Below are positions 18,855-27,210 of a stretch of 64,000 nucleotides of DNA, one piece after another. Position numbers and translations under genes: made by a program. Each line of letters opens with the position of its first letter. Within the stretch, counting starts at the first letter, position 1. The notes under the pieces were generated by a model, which made no database searches, was not told the DNA's origin, and was given only the letters and a program-made list of their open reading frames with translations. The stretch is from the NCBI GenBank assembly GCA_019359245.1, contig JAHHHR010000013.1, positions 1-64,000 of the forward strand. Direction: 5' to 3'. This stretch comes from Nostoc desertorum CM1-VF14 (GTDB lineage Bacteria; Cyanobacteriota; Cyanobacteriia; Cyanobacteriales; Nostocaceae).

Positions 18855-19625
18855 ATGTTGGAAACACAAGTCAAACGAAATCTGTATGCAATTTATGAAT
18901 CTCAAATTGAAAGTGCACGATTACGATTCAAGCAAAACTCTGGTTTAGAAAAAATTTTCTCTCCAGATATCGATTCTACAGTTTTAGAACTGTATTTAAT
19001 CTACTTCAATGCCCACGGTGTAGCCATGACTGATGCAGTAGAAGATTGGATCAATCGGGCTGGCGATCGCTGCTTACAATTAGGATACACAGAACTAGGC
19101 CAATTACTGTGTACCCATGCCGAGCAGGAAGCCGGTCATCATTTGATGATGATTGAAGATACTCACTCTTTAGTTGCTAGCTGGAATACTCGCCACACAC
19201 AGCAATTAAACGCAGAATGGTTCCTCTCACTCCCAATAGCTGAAAGTACCCATCGTTACCGCCAACTCCATGAAGATGTGATTGCTAGTAATACTCCTTT
19301 TGCTCAGGTAGCTATTGAATATGAAATCGAAATGCTATCCGTGCGCTACGGTTCGCAGTTGATTCAGCAATCTCAAAAAGTTCTCGGCTCAAAAATTACT
19401 GAAGGCTTGACCTTCATGGAAGAGCACGTAAGCGTAGATATCGGTCATACCCAACTTAATGCCAAACTTCTCAAAAACTTTCTCCAAGAATACCCTGAGA
19501 ATGTGAACGTATTGGTTGAGATTGGAGGTAAAGCCCTTGATGCTTATGCTGGTTTCCTCAATCATTGCTTACGCAGCGCCCAAGAACATGCTCGTACCTT
19601 AGCTGGAACTACGCAAGTGTCATAG
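18855..19625 (+). CDS. Haem-oxygenase-like diiron oxidase (HDO superfamily)
   Basis: This 256-aa all-helical protein has spaced carboxylate and histidine motifs of the HDO type: 'AMTDAVEDW', 'THAEQEAGHHLMM', 'AIEYEIEML' and 'EEHVSVDIGHTQLN'. HDO enzymes bind two irons, activate oxygen and perform desaturations, oxidative decarboxylations or N-oxygenations in natural-product pathways (UndA, BesC and SznF are known examples). Start at 18855 is preferred because AAGGA sits nine bases upstream; ATG 18849 is too close. It may desaturate, decarboxylate or hydroxylate the acylated amino acid made by its neighbour; this is inferred. A TenA-like thiaminase is less likely because of the metal-ligand pattern. 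Confidence 0.75.
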   Translation: MLETQVKRNLYAIYESQIESARLRFKQNSGLEKIFSPDIDSTVLELYLIYFNAHGVAMTDAVEDWINRAGDRCLQLGYTELGQLLCTHAEQEAGHHLMMIEDTHSLVASWNTRHTQQLNAEWFLSLPIAESTHRYRQLHEDVIASNTPFAQVAIEYEIEMLSVRYGSQLIQQSQKVLGSKITEGLTFMEEHVSVDIGHTQLNAKLLKNFLQEYPENVNVLVEIGGKALDAYAGFLNHCLRSAQEHARTLAGTTQVS

Positions 19626-19891
19626 ACATAGTGAATTGTTAATACTTTAGAATCTTGACTCTTGATCTTTGACAAGAAAGCAGAAGACCAGAAGAGAAAA
19701 AAGATTTTCTGTTTATGTCCCGCTTCTTGTAGGCAGCCTTTTTTCCGCTATGCTCCCCACGTTTAGTTAAGGAATTTATTCATTGAGGCCGGCTGTTCTT
19801 GAGCAGGGGGAAAGAGCTTATCCAAACCATATTGCTATGCTCCCCATCCCATCTGCTCCTTTTTAACTTTTGACTCTAGCTAAAATATCGT

Positions 19892-20290
19892 ATGTCTTCT
19901 TTAACTAGTCTGATAACTACTCTGACACTGCTGTTTTACCTGGTTATAACAATTAATGTCAGTCAAGCCAGAACCAAATACAAAGTTTTACCTCCCCAAA
20001 CAGCAGGAGATCCCAACTTTGAACGAGTGCTACGTGTTCAGCAGAATACTTTAGAGCAGATTGTATTCTTTTTACCTAGCTTATGGTTGTTCTCTTTCTA
20101 CGTCAGCCCTTTGTGGAGTACCATCCTTGGTGCAGTCTGGCTGGCAGGTAGAATTGCTTACGCTCTGGGATATTATCAGGCTGCTGAAAAGCGACTAATT
20201 GGTTTTGGACTTAGTTCGCTGAGTAGTACTTTGCTAGTTTTGGGTTCGTTTGTTGGCATTATCCTGTCTTTCTCTAAGTTGCCATCATGA
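19892..20290 (+). CDS. MAPEG-family membrane protein
   Basis: This 132-aa protein has four predicted membrane helices (about 5-25, 55-75, 77-95, 105-128). The motif 'FERVLRVQQNTLEQIVFFLP' is the MAPEG signature (E-R-x-x-R-x-x-x-N-x-x-E). MAPEG proteins are trimeric membrane enzymes that use glutathione as transferase, isomerase or peroxidase. Within this cluster it could conjugate or reduce a reactive intermediate. Most bacterial members have no assigned substrate, so only the family call is firm. Confidence 0.85.
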   Translation: MSSLTSLITTLTLLFYLVITINVSQARTKYKVLPPQTAGDPNFERVLRVQQNTLEQIVFFLPSLWLFSFYVSPLWSTILGAVWLAGRIAYALGYYQAAEKRLIGFGLSSLSSTLLVLGSFVGIILSFSKLPS

Positions 20291-20405
20291 ACTGCGTACA
20301 CCAGAGTACATGAAAAAACTTCTTATTCCCCTCCTTACTTGTGGGGATAGGGGCAGGGTGTTATGGCTATTTAGATAATCCACCAATCAAAATTTTCTCA
20401 ATATT

Positions 20406-21440
20406 ATGAATCAAACTGTTTCTGTTACCATTCCTAAACCCAGCACAGATGAACGGTTATTGTGGAACATTGTCTTCGCCAGTGCGGGAAATCGAGTACT
20501 TCTTGTTGCTCACAATCTCAAATTGTTTCCTCTTTTAGCTTCAAAACCGCTTACTCTTACAAATATATGTGAAGCGATCGCTATTCAACAGCGTCCAGCA
20601 GAAGTCCTTTTAACAATACTTACATCCATCGGATTGGTGCAAGTGCAAAATGGTTTTTATTCTCTCACTTCTCTTGCACAAGACTATCTCTTAGAAAGCA
20701 GCCCTACGTATTTTGGAGGCTTTTTAGAAATGTTATTTGCTAACGATCAGCTGTTTTCGGTTGAAAGCTTAAAAAAAGCTGTCCTTACCAATTCTGCCCA
20801 AGTTTACGACAATGGACAACTATTTCTTTCTCATGAAGAACAGGCTGAAAAGGCACGCGCTTTCACCTATGCTATGCACGGTCACAGTATGGGATCTGCT
20901 TTAGCTTGGCCAGAACTTATTGATTTGTCAGAACACAAATTGCTGGTTGATATTGGCGGAGGTTCGGGCGCTCATGCCATTGGTGCAACCTTAAAATGGT
21001 CAAATTTACAAGCTATTGTTCTTGATTTACCTCCAGTATGCGAAGTAGCTCAAGAAATAATCACAAACTATGGCTTGCAGAGTCGGATTAAAACACAAAC
21101 ACTTAACTGGTGGAATGATGATTTTCCAGTGGCTGATCTCCATTTCTATAGTGATATCTACCATGATTGGTCGCCAGAAAAATGTCGTTTTCTCACTCAA
21201 AAAAGCTTCAATAGCCTTGAATTCGGAGGTCGGATTCTACTCCACGAAATGCTCTACGATGATCAGAAAACTGGCCCTTATCCTACTGCTGCCTATAACA
21301 TGGCTATGCTTTTGTGGACTGAAGGTCAGCAATACTCGGGCCATGAGCTGTCAGTAATGCTAAAGGAAGCAGGTTTTACTGATATAAAAATTCAACCAAG
21401 CCGTGGCTACTGGAGTCTCATTAGTGGCAGGAAACTATAA
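20406..21440 (+). CDS. SAM-dependent O-methyltransferase
   Basis: This 344-aa protein has an N-terminal winged-helix dimerisation domain (about 1-105), then a Rossmann SAM-binding domain with 'LLVDIGGGSGAHAIG' (motif I, near residue 180) and 'DIYHDWSPEKC' with the HDW catalytic-base motif. It ends with the family's typical 'EAGFTDIKIQPS' and 'LISGRK' segments. It resembles plant-type caffeate and hydroxyindole O-methyltransferases and bacterial secondary-metabolite methyltransferases. Placed after PAL and the ligase, it probably methylates a phenolic or enolic hydroxyl of the final product, which would imply that a hydroxylation occurs first, perhaps by the HDO oxidase. Confidence 0.9.
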   Translation: MNQTVSVTIPKPSTDERLLWNIVFASAGNRVLLVAHNLKLFPLLASKPLTLTNICEAIAIQQRPAEVLLTILTSIGLVQVQNGFYSLTSLAQDYLLESSPTYFGGFLEMLFANDQLFSVESLKKAVLTNSAQVYDNGQLFLSHEEQAEKARAFTYAMHGHSMGSALAWPELIDLSEHKLLVDIGGGSGAHAIGATLKWSNLQAIVLDLPPVCEVAQEIITNYGLQSRIKTQTLNWWNDDFPVADLHFYSDIYHDWSPEKCRFLTQKSFNSLEFGGRILLHEMLYDDQKTGPYPTAAYNMAMLLWTEGQQYSGHELSVMLKEAGFTDIKIQPSRGYWSLISGRKL

Positions 21441-21785
21441 GGTGAAAGCGACTGGAGACTGGGTAATTAACGGAAAAATTATGGAAGGGGCTTTGAAGAA
21501 GAAACATATTTTGTCACAATTTTCTAGTCTCAAGTCTCCAATTTAAGGCTTTTACAAATATCTTAGCTAACAGCTAAACCAGAGCAATTACTGTTACCTA
21601 AAAAAATGCTTTTTTAAAAAAATTATAAATTAGGCTATATCTACATAATTTGTAATTAAAAAAGTCACATTTAATTTGGGTAAAATTCTGGAAATCTGTA
21701 GCTTGATATTATCGAATTCATCTAATCACGCTGACAGCAACTTCTGCATAGTACAGTTTTCTTTTTTACTTTTGAGGAAAAAATC
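21441..21785. other. AT-rich leader region of the RTX gene
   Basis: This 345-base stretch has no gene. The long gap and AT-rich tracts suggest the RTX gene has its own promoter. Confidence 0.5.
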
Positions 21786-22805
21786 ATGTCACAAAATCAA
21801 GCTACAGCTCAAACAAATGCAATAATTGAAGGTACTCCTGAAGGTCCAAGAGTTACACCTACTTTTGGGGACGATCTTCTTTTGGGAACTCGAAATAATG
21901 ACCGATTTATTGGCAGTCCAGGAAATTACACTATTCAGGGCGAAGGAGGCATAGATATTGTTGACTACAGCAATTTAGGGCAATCTGTATCTGTAGGGAT
22001 CGCTGGCGATATTCAAAAAGGTACTCTGGGAACTGACAAAGTTACGAACGTTGAAACTATTATTGGTAGTATTGGCCAATCTAACATCATTGATAGTTCC
22101 ACAGCTCTTCCAGGGATTTCAATTTCTGCTGATTTGTCTCAAGATAGAGTGGTTGTTTCTGGTATTCCCAATTTACAACCATTAACACTCAATATTGAGA
22201 ACTTTATTAATGTTATCGGCACATCTGGAAATGACACAATCATTGGTAATGATTTAAATAATTCCTTGCAAGGAAGGGATGGTAACGACACCATAAATGG
22301 TAATGATGGTAGCGATGTCTTGCTTGGAGGTCTAGGAAATGACTTCATCGATGGTGGCGATGGTAATGATGGTGCTCTTGGCGGAGACGGAGATGATACC
22401 TTAATCGGTGGTTTTGGCAATGACGTATTCGACGGAGGAGCCGGAAACGATATTTTAACAGGTAGCGGTAATTTAGATGTGCTAACAGGTGGAGCAGGTT
22501 TTGACCGATTTCAATATTTTAGTCCAATTGAGGGGGGTGACTTAATCTTAGATTTCACTCCTGGTGAAGATAGGATTGATATCTCAGCTAGTGGCTTTGG
22601 TTCAGAATTAAGTATAGGCTCTTTGGCTACTAGTAGTTTTGTCTTAGGAACTTCTTCATTAGATCAAAATGATCGTTTTATCTACAATGACAGAACTGGT
22701 CAATTATTCTTTGACCAAGATGGTAGTGGCAGTTCTTCTCAGCAATTACTAGCAACATTGATTACTGTACCTACTTTGAACGCGTTTAGCATCGCTGTTA
22801 TTTAG
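21786..22805 (+). CDS. RTX-type calcium-binding repeat protein
   Basis: This 339-aa protein is acidic and starts behind a good ribosome site (GAGGA). Residues about 150-250 carry nonapeptide repeats of the form GGxGxDxLx ('GNDTINGNDGSDVLLGG', 'GGAGNDILTG'), which fold as a calcium-filled beta-roll. It ends with the RTX C-terminal region ('DLILDFTPGEDRIDIS', 'QLFFDQDGSG'), usual for type I secretion substrates. There is no N-terminal signal peptide, as expected. No enzyme domain is visible, so it is probably an extracellular or sheath-associated structural protein. It shares strand with the PAL cluster, but its 345-base leader makes membership uncertain. Confidence 0.85.
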   Translation: MSQNQATAQTNAIIEGTPEGPRVTPTFGDDLLLGTRNNDRFIGSPGNYTIQGEGGIDIVDYSNLGQSVSVGIAGDIQKGTLGTDKVTNVETIIGSIGQSNIIDSSTALPGISISADLSQDRVVVSGIPNLQPLTLNIENFINVIGTSGNDTIIGNDLNNSLQGRDGNDTINGNDGSDVLLGGLGNDFIDGGDGNDGALGGDGDDTLIGGFGNDVFDGGAGNDILTGSGNLDVLTGGAGFDRFQYFSPIEGGDLILDFTPGEDRIDISASGFGSELSIGSLATSSFVLGTSSLDQNDRFIYNDRTGQLFFDQDGSGSSSQQLLATLITVPTLNAFSIAVI

Positions 22806-22939
22806 CTATTTCGTCATGCGTAAAGAATTTATACCAAGTTTTCTCTGTTCATAGTTATTGGCTTGAAAGTTAGTTTACTAGCAATCTTTATTTCAAACAA
22901 GATTAGCTTTGATAAATTGGTATAACGCATGAAAAAATG

Positions 22940-22975
22940 GGAGAAAGAATTAGGTTTTTTCTTTCTCCTGTTTTT
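22940..22975 (+). terminator. Rho-independent terminator after the RTX gene
   Basis: GGAGAAAGAA (22940-22949) pairs with TTCTTTCTCC-type sequence ending at 22968, followed by a run of T (22971-22975). It ends the RTX gene's transcript. Confidence 0.75.
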
Positions 22976-23081
22976 AATAACACAGGTATTAAACAAAAGG
23001 AATTATTATTTTGCCTAGATAAAGGAACTTTTTCTACTCTCGAAATTGTTGAGCTTTACGGTAAACGTTGGGATGTTTAAA

Positions 23082-23337
23082 GGTGGGAACCGAGGGATTG
23101 GATTTGCGATCGCTCAAGGTCTACTGGCAAAAGGCTACTCGATAATTTATCACTTCCCGCTCGTTTGATCACGCAAAGCTTGCAGTCCAGAAACTTCAAC
23201 CAAAGATAATTCCTGTCGAATTGGATGTCACTAGCGATCGCTCTATCAACCAAGCAGTAAAAACCCTGCACCAGAAAATTGCTCGGTTAGATGTTTTGAT
23301 TAATGACCAATGCCACAGCCAAACTCAATCTCTATAA
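23082..23337 (+). pseudogene. Short-chain dehydrogenase remnant, N-terminal part
   Basis: The frame opens with the NAD-binding motif 'GGNRGIGFAIAQGLLAKGY' and, after a frameshift near 23155, continues with 'KIIPVELDVTSDRSI' and 'IARLDVLIND', which are the next conserved SDR segments. The catalytic Tyr-Lys half is missing and no start codon is in place. It is a decayed fragment of an SDR oxidoreductase. Confidence 0.8.
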
Positions 23338-24073
23338 ATCTTTGATACAACGCGACTGTTTTGGTATATTATATTCACCCGCTTCATGACACAAGAGTGA
23401 ACACCCCAGAATCCGAGGTGCTTCGCTATCCACGCCCTCGCTCCAAAATTCGTAGTTATAGTATGCTTGCCTTTATAATGATTCTTATTCCTTTACAATA
23501 AATATTCCTTTTTCTGAAAGTCCTACGGGGCTTATGAGGTGTAATGCATTCTACTTTTAGCTAGACTCGTCAATATTTAGATGCGTTTGCCCTGCTACGG
23601 ATAGAGATCGCTCCTGCTGTTTTTGATTCCTTTTGATAGCCGCAGAAACTGACCCCGTTCTTAATTGGAGTATGTGCTGAGTCAGATCGGATTGAGTCAG
23701 CAAATGCAATATGGCTGGAGTACAACAAGGACAAAACAATTGTTCAAGGGGAAGCATAAACTATTACTGTCTGAGATTTGTATATTGAGTTAGGCATTCA
23801 TGTTGCACTAACGACACCAGTATGTGCGACGAACTAATTCAGGAGACTCTTGTCAATCTTCCCATTTTTCATGATGAGTTTAAAAGCTAAAATTCCACTA
23901 TTCAACCGAATGGATAGGATAGCCAAAGTGTTGCAAATCTCATTGATCCATTGCGCTCTCGAATGGCACAAGCTATTCTCATCAAGGAAAATCTTTCTGC
24001 ACGTATATCAATCCTTTATGAAAGACAAGCACCTTTACTAGGGTATGCTCCCGCTGGGATTGCACCACAAACA
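23338..24073. other. Intergenic, no convincing gene
   Basis: Short open frames occur at 23557-23757 (minus) and 23951-24211 (plus), but neither shows a known family. The plus-strand one ('RMAQAILIKENLSARISILYERQAPLLGY') has a protein-like composition and could be part of a decayed gene; it overlaps the 3' end of the next minus-strand gene. Confidence 0.45.
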
Positions 24074-24697
24074 TTAGAAGAACTCACTCCCGGTGCTATC
24101 TTTGGTGCCACAATCGCTACTACAGGTGTTATTAGTACCATTCAATTCAGAGGTAGTAGTTGCACCAACTGCCATTACTTGAGACCATTCACTGACGCGG
24201 TTGTTATCTAAGACAGCTCGCACTCGATAACCAAGCTGAATTTTATGCATTAACAAGATTAAATCACGGTTGAGTAATCCTTGTGATTTTTGGTTTTCAT
24301 TAGATGCAGCTTGTATACGAAAGCAGCGATCGCTTTGTCGTTTGAACTTGGGAGACTTGCCTTCCATAAGCACCGTTTGCAGTTCGTATGCTTCAGCTTC
24401 AGGATATGCTTCCCAGCAAAGTTGCCAGTAAGTCGACCAGCGAATTAACTGGGCTGGTAATTCCTCTACTTCATCCGACAATGTAGACACAAATCCGGTG
24501 ACTGAAGGTTGTACCACTTGAGGCTGGCTGGAGATGATATCAGCAGTTACAGGGTTTATAAATCCTGGTTGCCCAACCTTCTGTGCAGCTATAGATGAAC
24601 CATCATCAACAATTAGTATCAGCCCGAATATCAAAGTTAACAGCAGCATCAATCGTAGGCATTGTAATTGCACTAACGACAAGATTTTCAGATTCAT
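24074..24697 (-). CDS. Secreted protein of unknown function
   Basis: This 207-aa protein has an N-terminal signal or anchor ('LRLMLLLTLIFGLILIVDDGSS', about residues 14-35). A central domain with 'YWQLCWEAYPEAEAYELQTVL' and 'GYRVRAVLDNNRVSEWSQ' has the feel of a fibronectin-III-like beta-sandwich with two cysteines that could pair. The C-terminus is Ser/Thr-rich and polar. I do not recognise a specific family. It lies 128 bases downstream of the secreted beta-helix gene on the same strand and may be co-expressed. Confidence 0.6.
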   Translation of the reverse strand: MNLKILSLVQLQCLRLMLLLTLIFGLILIVDDGSSIAAQKVGQPGFINPVTADIISSQPQVVQPSVTGFVSTLSDEVEELPAQLIRWSTYWQLCWEAYPEAEAYELQTVLMEGKSPKFKRQSDRCFRIQAASNENQKSQGLLNRDLILLMHKIQLGYRVRAVLDNNRVSEWSQVMAVGATTTSELNGTNNTCSSDCGTKDSTGSEFF

Positions 24698-24825
24698 AAA
24701 TTATGCAAAAGTTAATTGCTTAGGCACAAGCCAAGAAAAAAGATACCAGCCGTCATAAAAGATATCCATGCTACACAACGAGAAGCTAAAAATACGGCTG
24801 GTATAGAAGTGAAAGCGGTCTCCCC

Positions 24826-26106
24826 TTACCACTCCACAGGTAGAATCAGGCTGCCGTTGTCAGCATAGATTGTTCGAGAACGGACCTCTGTTTTGGGAGG
24901 TAATGTAGAATTGAAGACTGCGCTTCTTTGCCCAATTGCTGATTTTTCGCCAATAACTGAGCGGAATATAACAGAATTTGGTCCTAGCCCTACGGCATCA
25001 CCTATGCTAGTTTCAGAGCCATTAGCAACGCCATTGACAACCTGCCTACCGCCATGAACTAGAGCGCGAGGCCCATAACCAACTCCATCACCAAGAGTCA
25101 AACTAGTGGTTTCTAAAGCATGAAAGACAACATCGTTTGCCATCCCAGCAATTTCACCGACATTAAAAGGTTGACCTTCATCAGCACGCAGCGAAATTCT
25201 ATTACCTATTTTGTTAGTAAGGCTTGCTAAAGGATCTTCCAGAACGACATTGCCGATGATGCGGTTACGGAAGCTCGGATTGCGAGTTACAATTCCACCT
25301 ATCTGCGGCAGACCTCCGGGGTTAAAAGCTGTGGCTGGAGCGAAATTTATGCCTTGTACATTTGTCAAATCTGCTCTAGCTAATTCTGTGTAACCTTTGG
25401 CAAATGCTTCATTGACTTCAATAATGCCTTCCATTAATGCAACGTCGGCTTGGGTCAGGTTTGCCACTTTCCCCGAACTGCCGCTACTAGCTTCAAAGTT
25501 ATTTGTGACGTTTTTACCTGGTAGCACTACTTTCCCAGCAGGTAAGGTAACACCAGGGCCAACCCGTGAGAGAAAGTTGACTACCGTGTTTTTTTCTATA
25601 GTTGCACCGTCTATCTCACAGTTGAAAGCGAGAAATGTCTCTGCAATATCGTTGTTGAACTGAGTATTGGTAATCGGCTCGCTAAAAGGCCCAGTAGAAC
25701 CTTGAGTACCGATTTTGGCTGCACCTTTGACAATGGCCATGTGTGCCATAATGACTCGTGGCCCAATCTCAACTCCGGTTCCCGAAGCTGTAATTTTCAC
25801 TTGGTCTTGGACATTAGAATCTTCTGCAATGCTAATGGGAGCAGTAGTAGCGTCTAACTCGGCAAATGGTGCAACATAGACTTTTTCGCCCAAGCTAATA
25901 TTTGTTGGATTTCTGATTGTTGCAGTTGGGTCAATGAAACTAGCTGACTCTGAAGGTGCCGTGCTTGGACATATAGGTAGGTTATTCGCCGTTGGATTAC
26001 AAGCCCCACCAGCAGCAACTGCGGGTTGTTTATGTATCTGTGTACCTATGACAAACGCTAGGATAATTGCAACTAAGGCGCTAAAAATTGGGCGAGGTTT
26101 GAACAT
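24826..26106 (-). CDS. Secreted left-handed beta-helix protein, gamma-carbonic-anhydrase-like
   Basis: This 426-aa protein has a signal peptide ('IFSALVAIILAFVIGT', cleavage after about 'AVAAGG'). Hexapeptide-repeat blocks follow ('ATIRNPTNISLGEKVYVAPFA', 'VEIGPRVIMAHMAIVKGAAKIG', and near the C-terminus 'LGDGVGYGPRALVHGG', 'IGDAVGLGPNSVIF'), the pattern of left-handed beta-helices such as gamma carbonic anhydrases and CcmM. Metal-binding His residues may be in 'MAHMA' and 'LVHGG', but the catalytic set is not clearly complete. Start 26106 is chosen because GAGGAG lies just upstream of that ATG. An extracellular enzyme or matrix protein is possible. Confidence 0.75.
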   Translation of the reverse strand: MFKPRPIFSALVAIILAFVIGTQIHKQPAVAAGGACNPTANNLPICPSTAPSESASFIDPTATIRNPTNISLGEKVYVAPFAELDATTAPISIAEDSNVQDQVKITASGTGVEIGPRVIMAHMAIVKGAAKIGTQGSTGPFSEPITNTQFNNDIAETFLAFNCEIDGATIEKNTVVNFLSRVGPGVTLPAGKVVLPGKNVTNNFEASSGSSGKVANLTQADVALMEGIIEVNEAFAKGYTELARADLTNVQGINFAPATAFNPGGLPQIGGIVTRNPSFRNRIIGNVVLEDPLASLTNKIGNRISLRADEGQPFNVGEIAGMANDVVFHALETTSLTLGDGVGYGPRALVHGGRQVVNGVANGSETSIGDAVGLGPNSVIFRSVIGEKSAIGQRSAVFNSTLPPKTEVRSRTIYADNGSLILPVEW

Positions 26107-26297
26107 GGAAAGAAAACTCCTCACGGTTTTTGGAATATTTGGCTATGGGAAAATCTGCGCTCTTCAAGTAAGAGATTATAGTCAGGCACTCGCATATAGC
26201 GGGCGAAACGCACTTGCAACCGCAGGAATTACTCAAAAATTACATTGCACCCGTCTTTATTTAGGCTCTTTCTCTGTTTGAGTATGAGAAATAAGGG

Positions 26298-26525
26298 TTA
26301 ACCACCCCAATAACCTGCCAATTTGAAGACTACTTGCAAGACAGATGATAATAAGGTGTTCAAAAGTGGAACTGTAACTCTCGTTGTTGCCCCAGCAACC
26401 GCCTCATTGTAGACACTTTGCCAAGCTTCTGGCCCGCTAGTAGATTGTCCATGAACTTGTGTACTAGCAGCTAACGTTAAGCCAAGCGCAGCTAAACCAA
26501 CTAGTATTGTGCGACGTTTCAACAT
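26298..26525 (-). CDS. Small secreted protein
   Basis: This 75-aa precursor has a clear Sec signal peptide ('RRTILVGLAALGLTLAASTQVHG', cleavage near residue 26) leaving a mature peptide of about 49 residues with one hydrophobic stretch ('VPLLNTLLSSVLQVVFKLAGYW'). There is no known family. It lies upstream of, and on the same strand as, the secreted beta-helix protein, 191 bases away. The hydrophobic C-terminal helix could insert into membranes. A near-perfect inverted repeat lies just upstream. Confidence 0.6.
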   Translation of the reverse strand: MLKRRTILVGLAALGLTLAASTQVHGQSTSGPEAWQSVYNEAVAGATTRVTVPLLNTLLSSVLQVVFKLAGYWGG

Positions 26526-26558
26526 TATTTCTTGATACCTAATAGTTCACTAAGTTTA

Positions 26559-26620
26559 TTGGGTAAGGTAAGGCGAAAAGATACAGGACATACTTAAACT
26601 TTTCGCTTTACCTAACCTAA
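26559..26620. repeat. Imperfect 22-bp inverted repeat upstream of small secreted gene
   Basis: TTGGGTAAGGTAAGGCGAAA and two further bases (26559-26580) face an inverted copy at 26599-26620 with 19 of 22 positions matching. It lies 34 bases upstream of the minus-strand start at 26525, so it could be an operator or a stem in the transcript leader. Confidence 0.55.
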
Positions 26621-26883
26621 TAACTTTCAAATTTAATCAAGTACAAATTGCTACATCCAGCAATTAACAATCCATTGTAATCTTATTTGCTGTTTAACAC
26701 TAGAGTTTTAGATATTGAAAAAATTTATGGAAATAATAAAAATAGTATTAAATTTATAATGGAAAACTGTGTTATAAAAATGATGATTTAATAAAAAAAC
26801 TCATCTATCTTAAGGAATAAAATTAGATTAATTGCTGCTAGTACAAAGATAATCAGTATAGGTAAAAAACTCTTTAAAGCCTT
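26621..26883. other. AT-rich intergenic stretch
   Basis: No gene was found. The sequence is strongly AT-rich around 26690-26870, consistent with a divergent promoter region. Confidence 0.45.
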
Positions 26884-27114
26884 ATGAGCAAAGTTTATTT
26901 GATCACTGGAACATGAACCGGATTCGGTCGCGCTCTAGCAGAAGCGGTTTTAGAACGCGGCGGCAAAGTTGTGTTGACGGCACGAAAACCCGAACAAATT
27001 GCTCAATTGGCACAGGCAAACCAAGAAAATGCAATTGTCGTTCGGCTGGATGTAACCAACGCCCAAGTTGCGATCGCTAGGGGGATTAATCTATGGCACT
27101 GTTGGATGGAATGA
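26884..27114 (+). pseudogene. Short-chain dehydrogenase remnant with internal stop
   Basis: ATG 26884 starts 'MSKVYLITGT', then TGA at 26914-26916, then the same frame continues 'TGFGRALAEAVLERGGKVVLTARKPEQI' and 'AIVVRLDVTNA' before ending in unrelated residues at 27114. The TGxxxGxG motif is broken by the stop, and the catalytic half is deleted. It is independent of the remnant at 23082. Confidence 0.85.
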
Positions 27115-27210
27115 TTGCACAATTCAATTGCCGAATTGCGTGATTTTGGACAATATCAGTTATATTCTTAACCCAAAGCGAAAAATAGTTATAAATAATG
27201 TAGATACGAC

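Noticed and set aside
23951..24211. 86-codon plus-strand frame converging on the secreted-protein gene
   Set aside because: Its 3' half is antisense to a better-supported gene; the 5' half may be fossil coding DNA but no family could be named.
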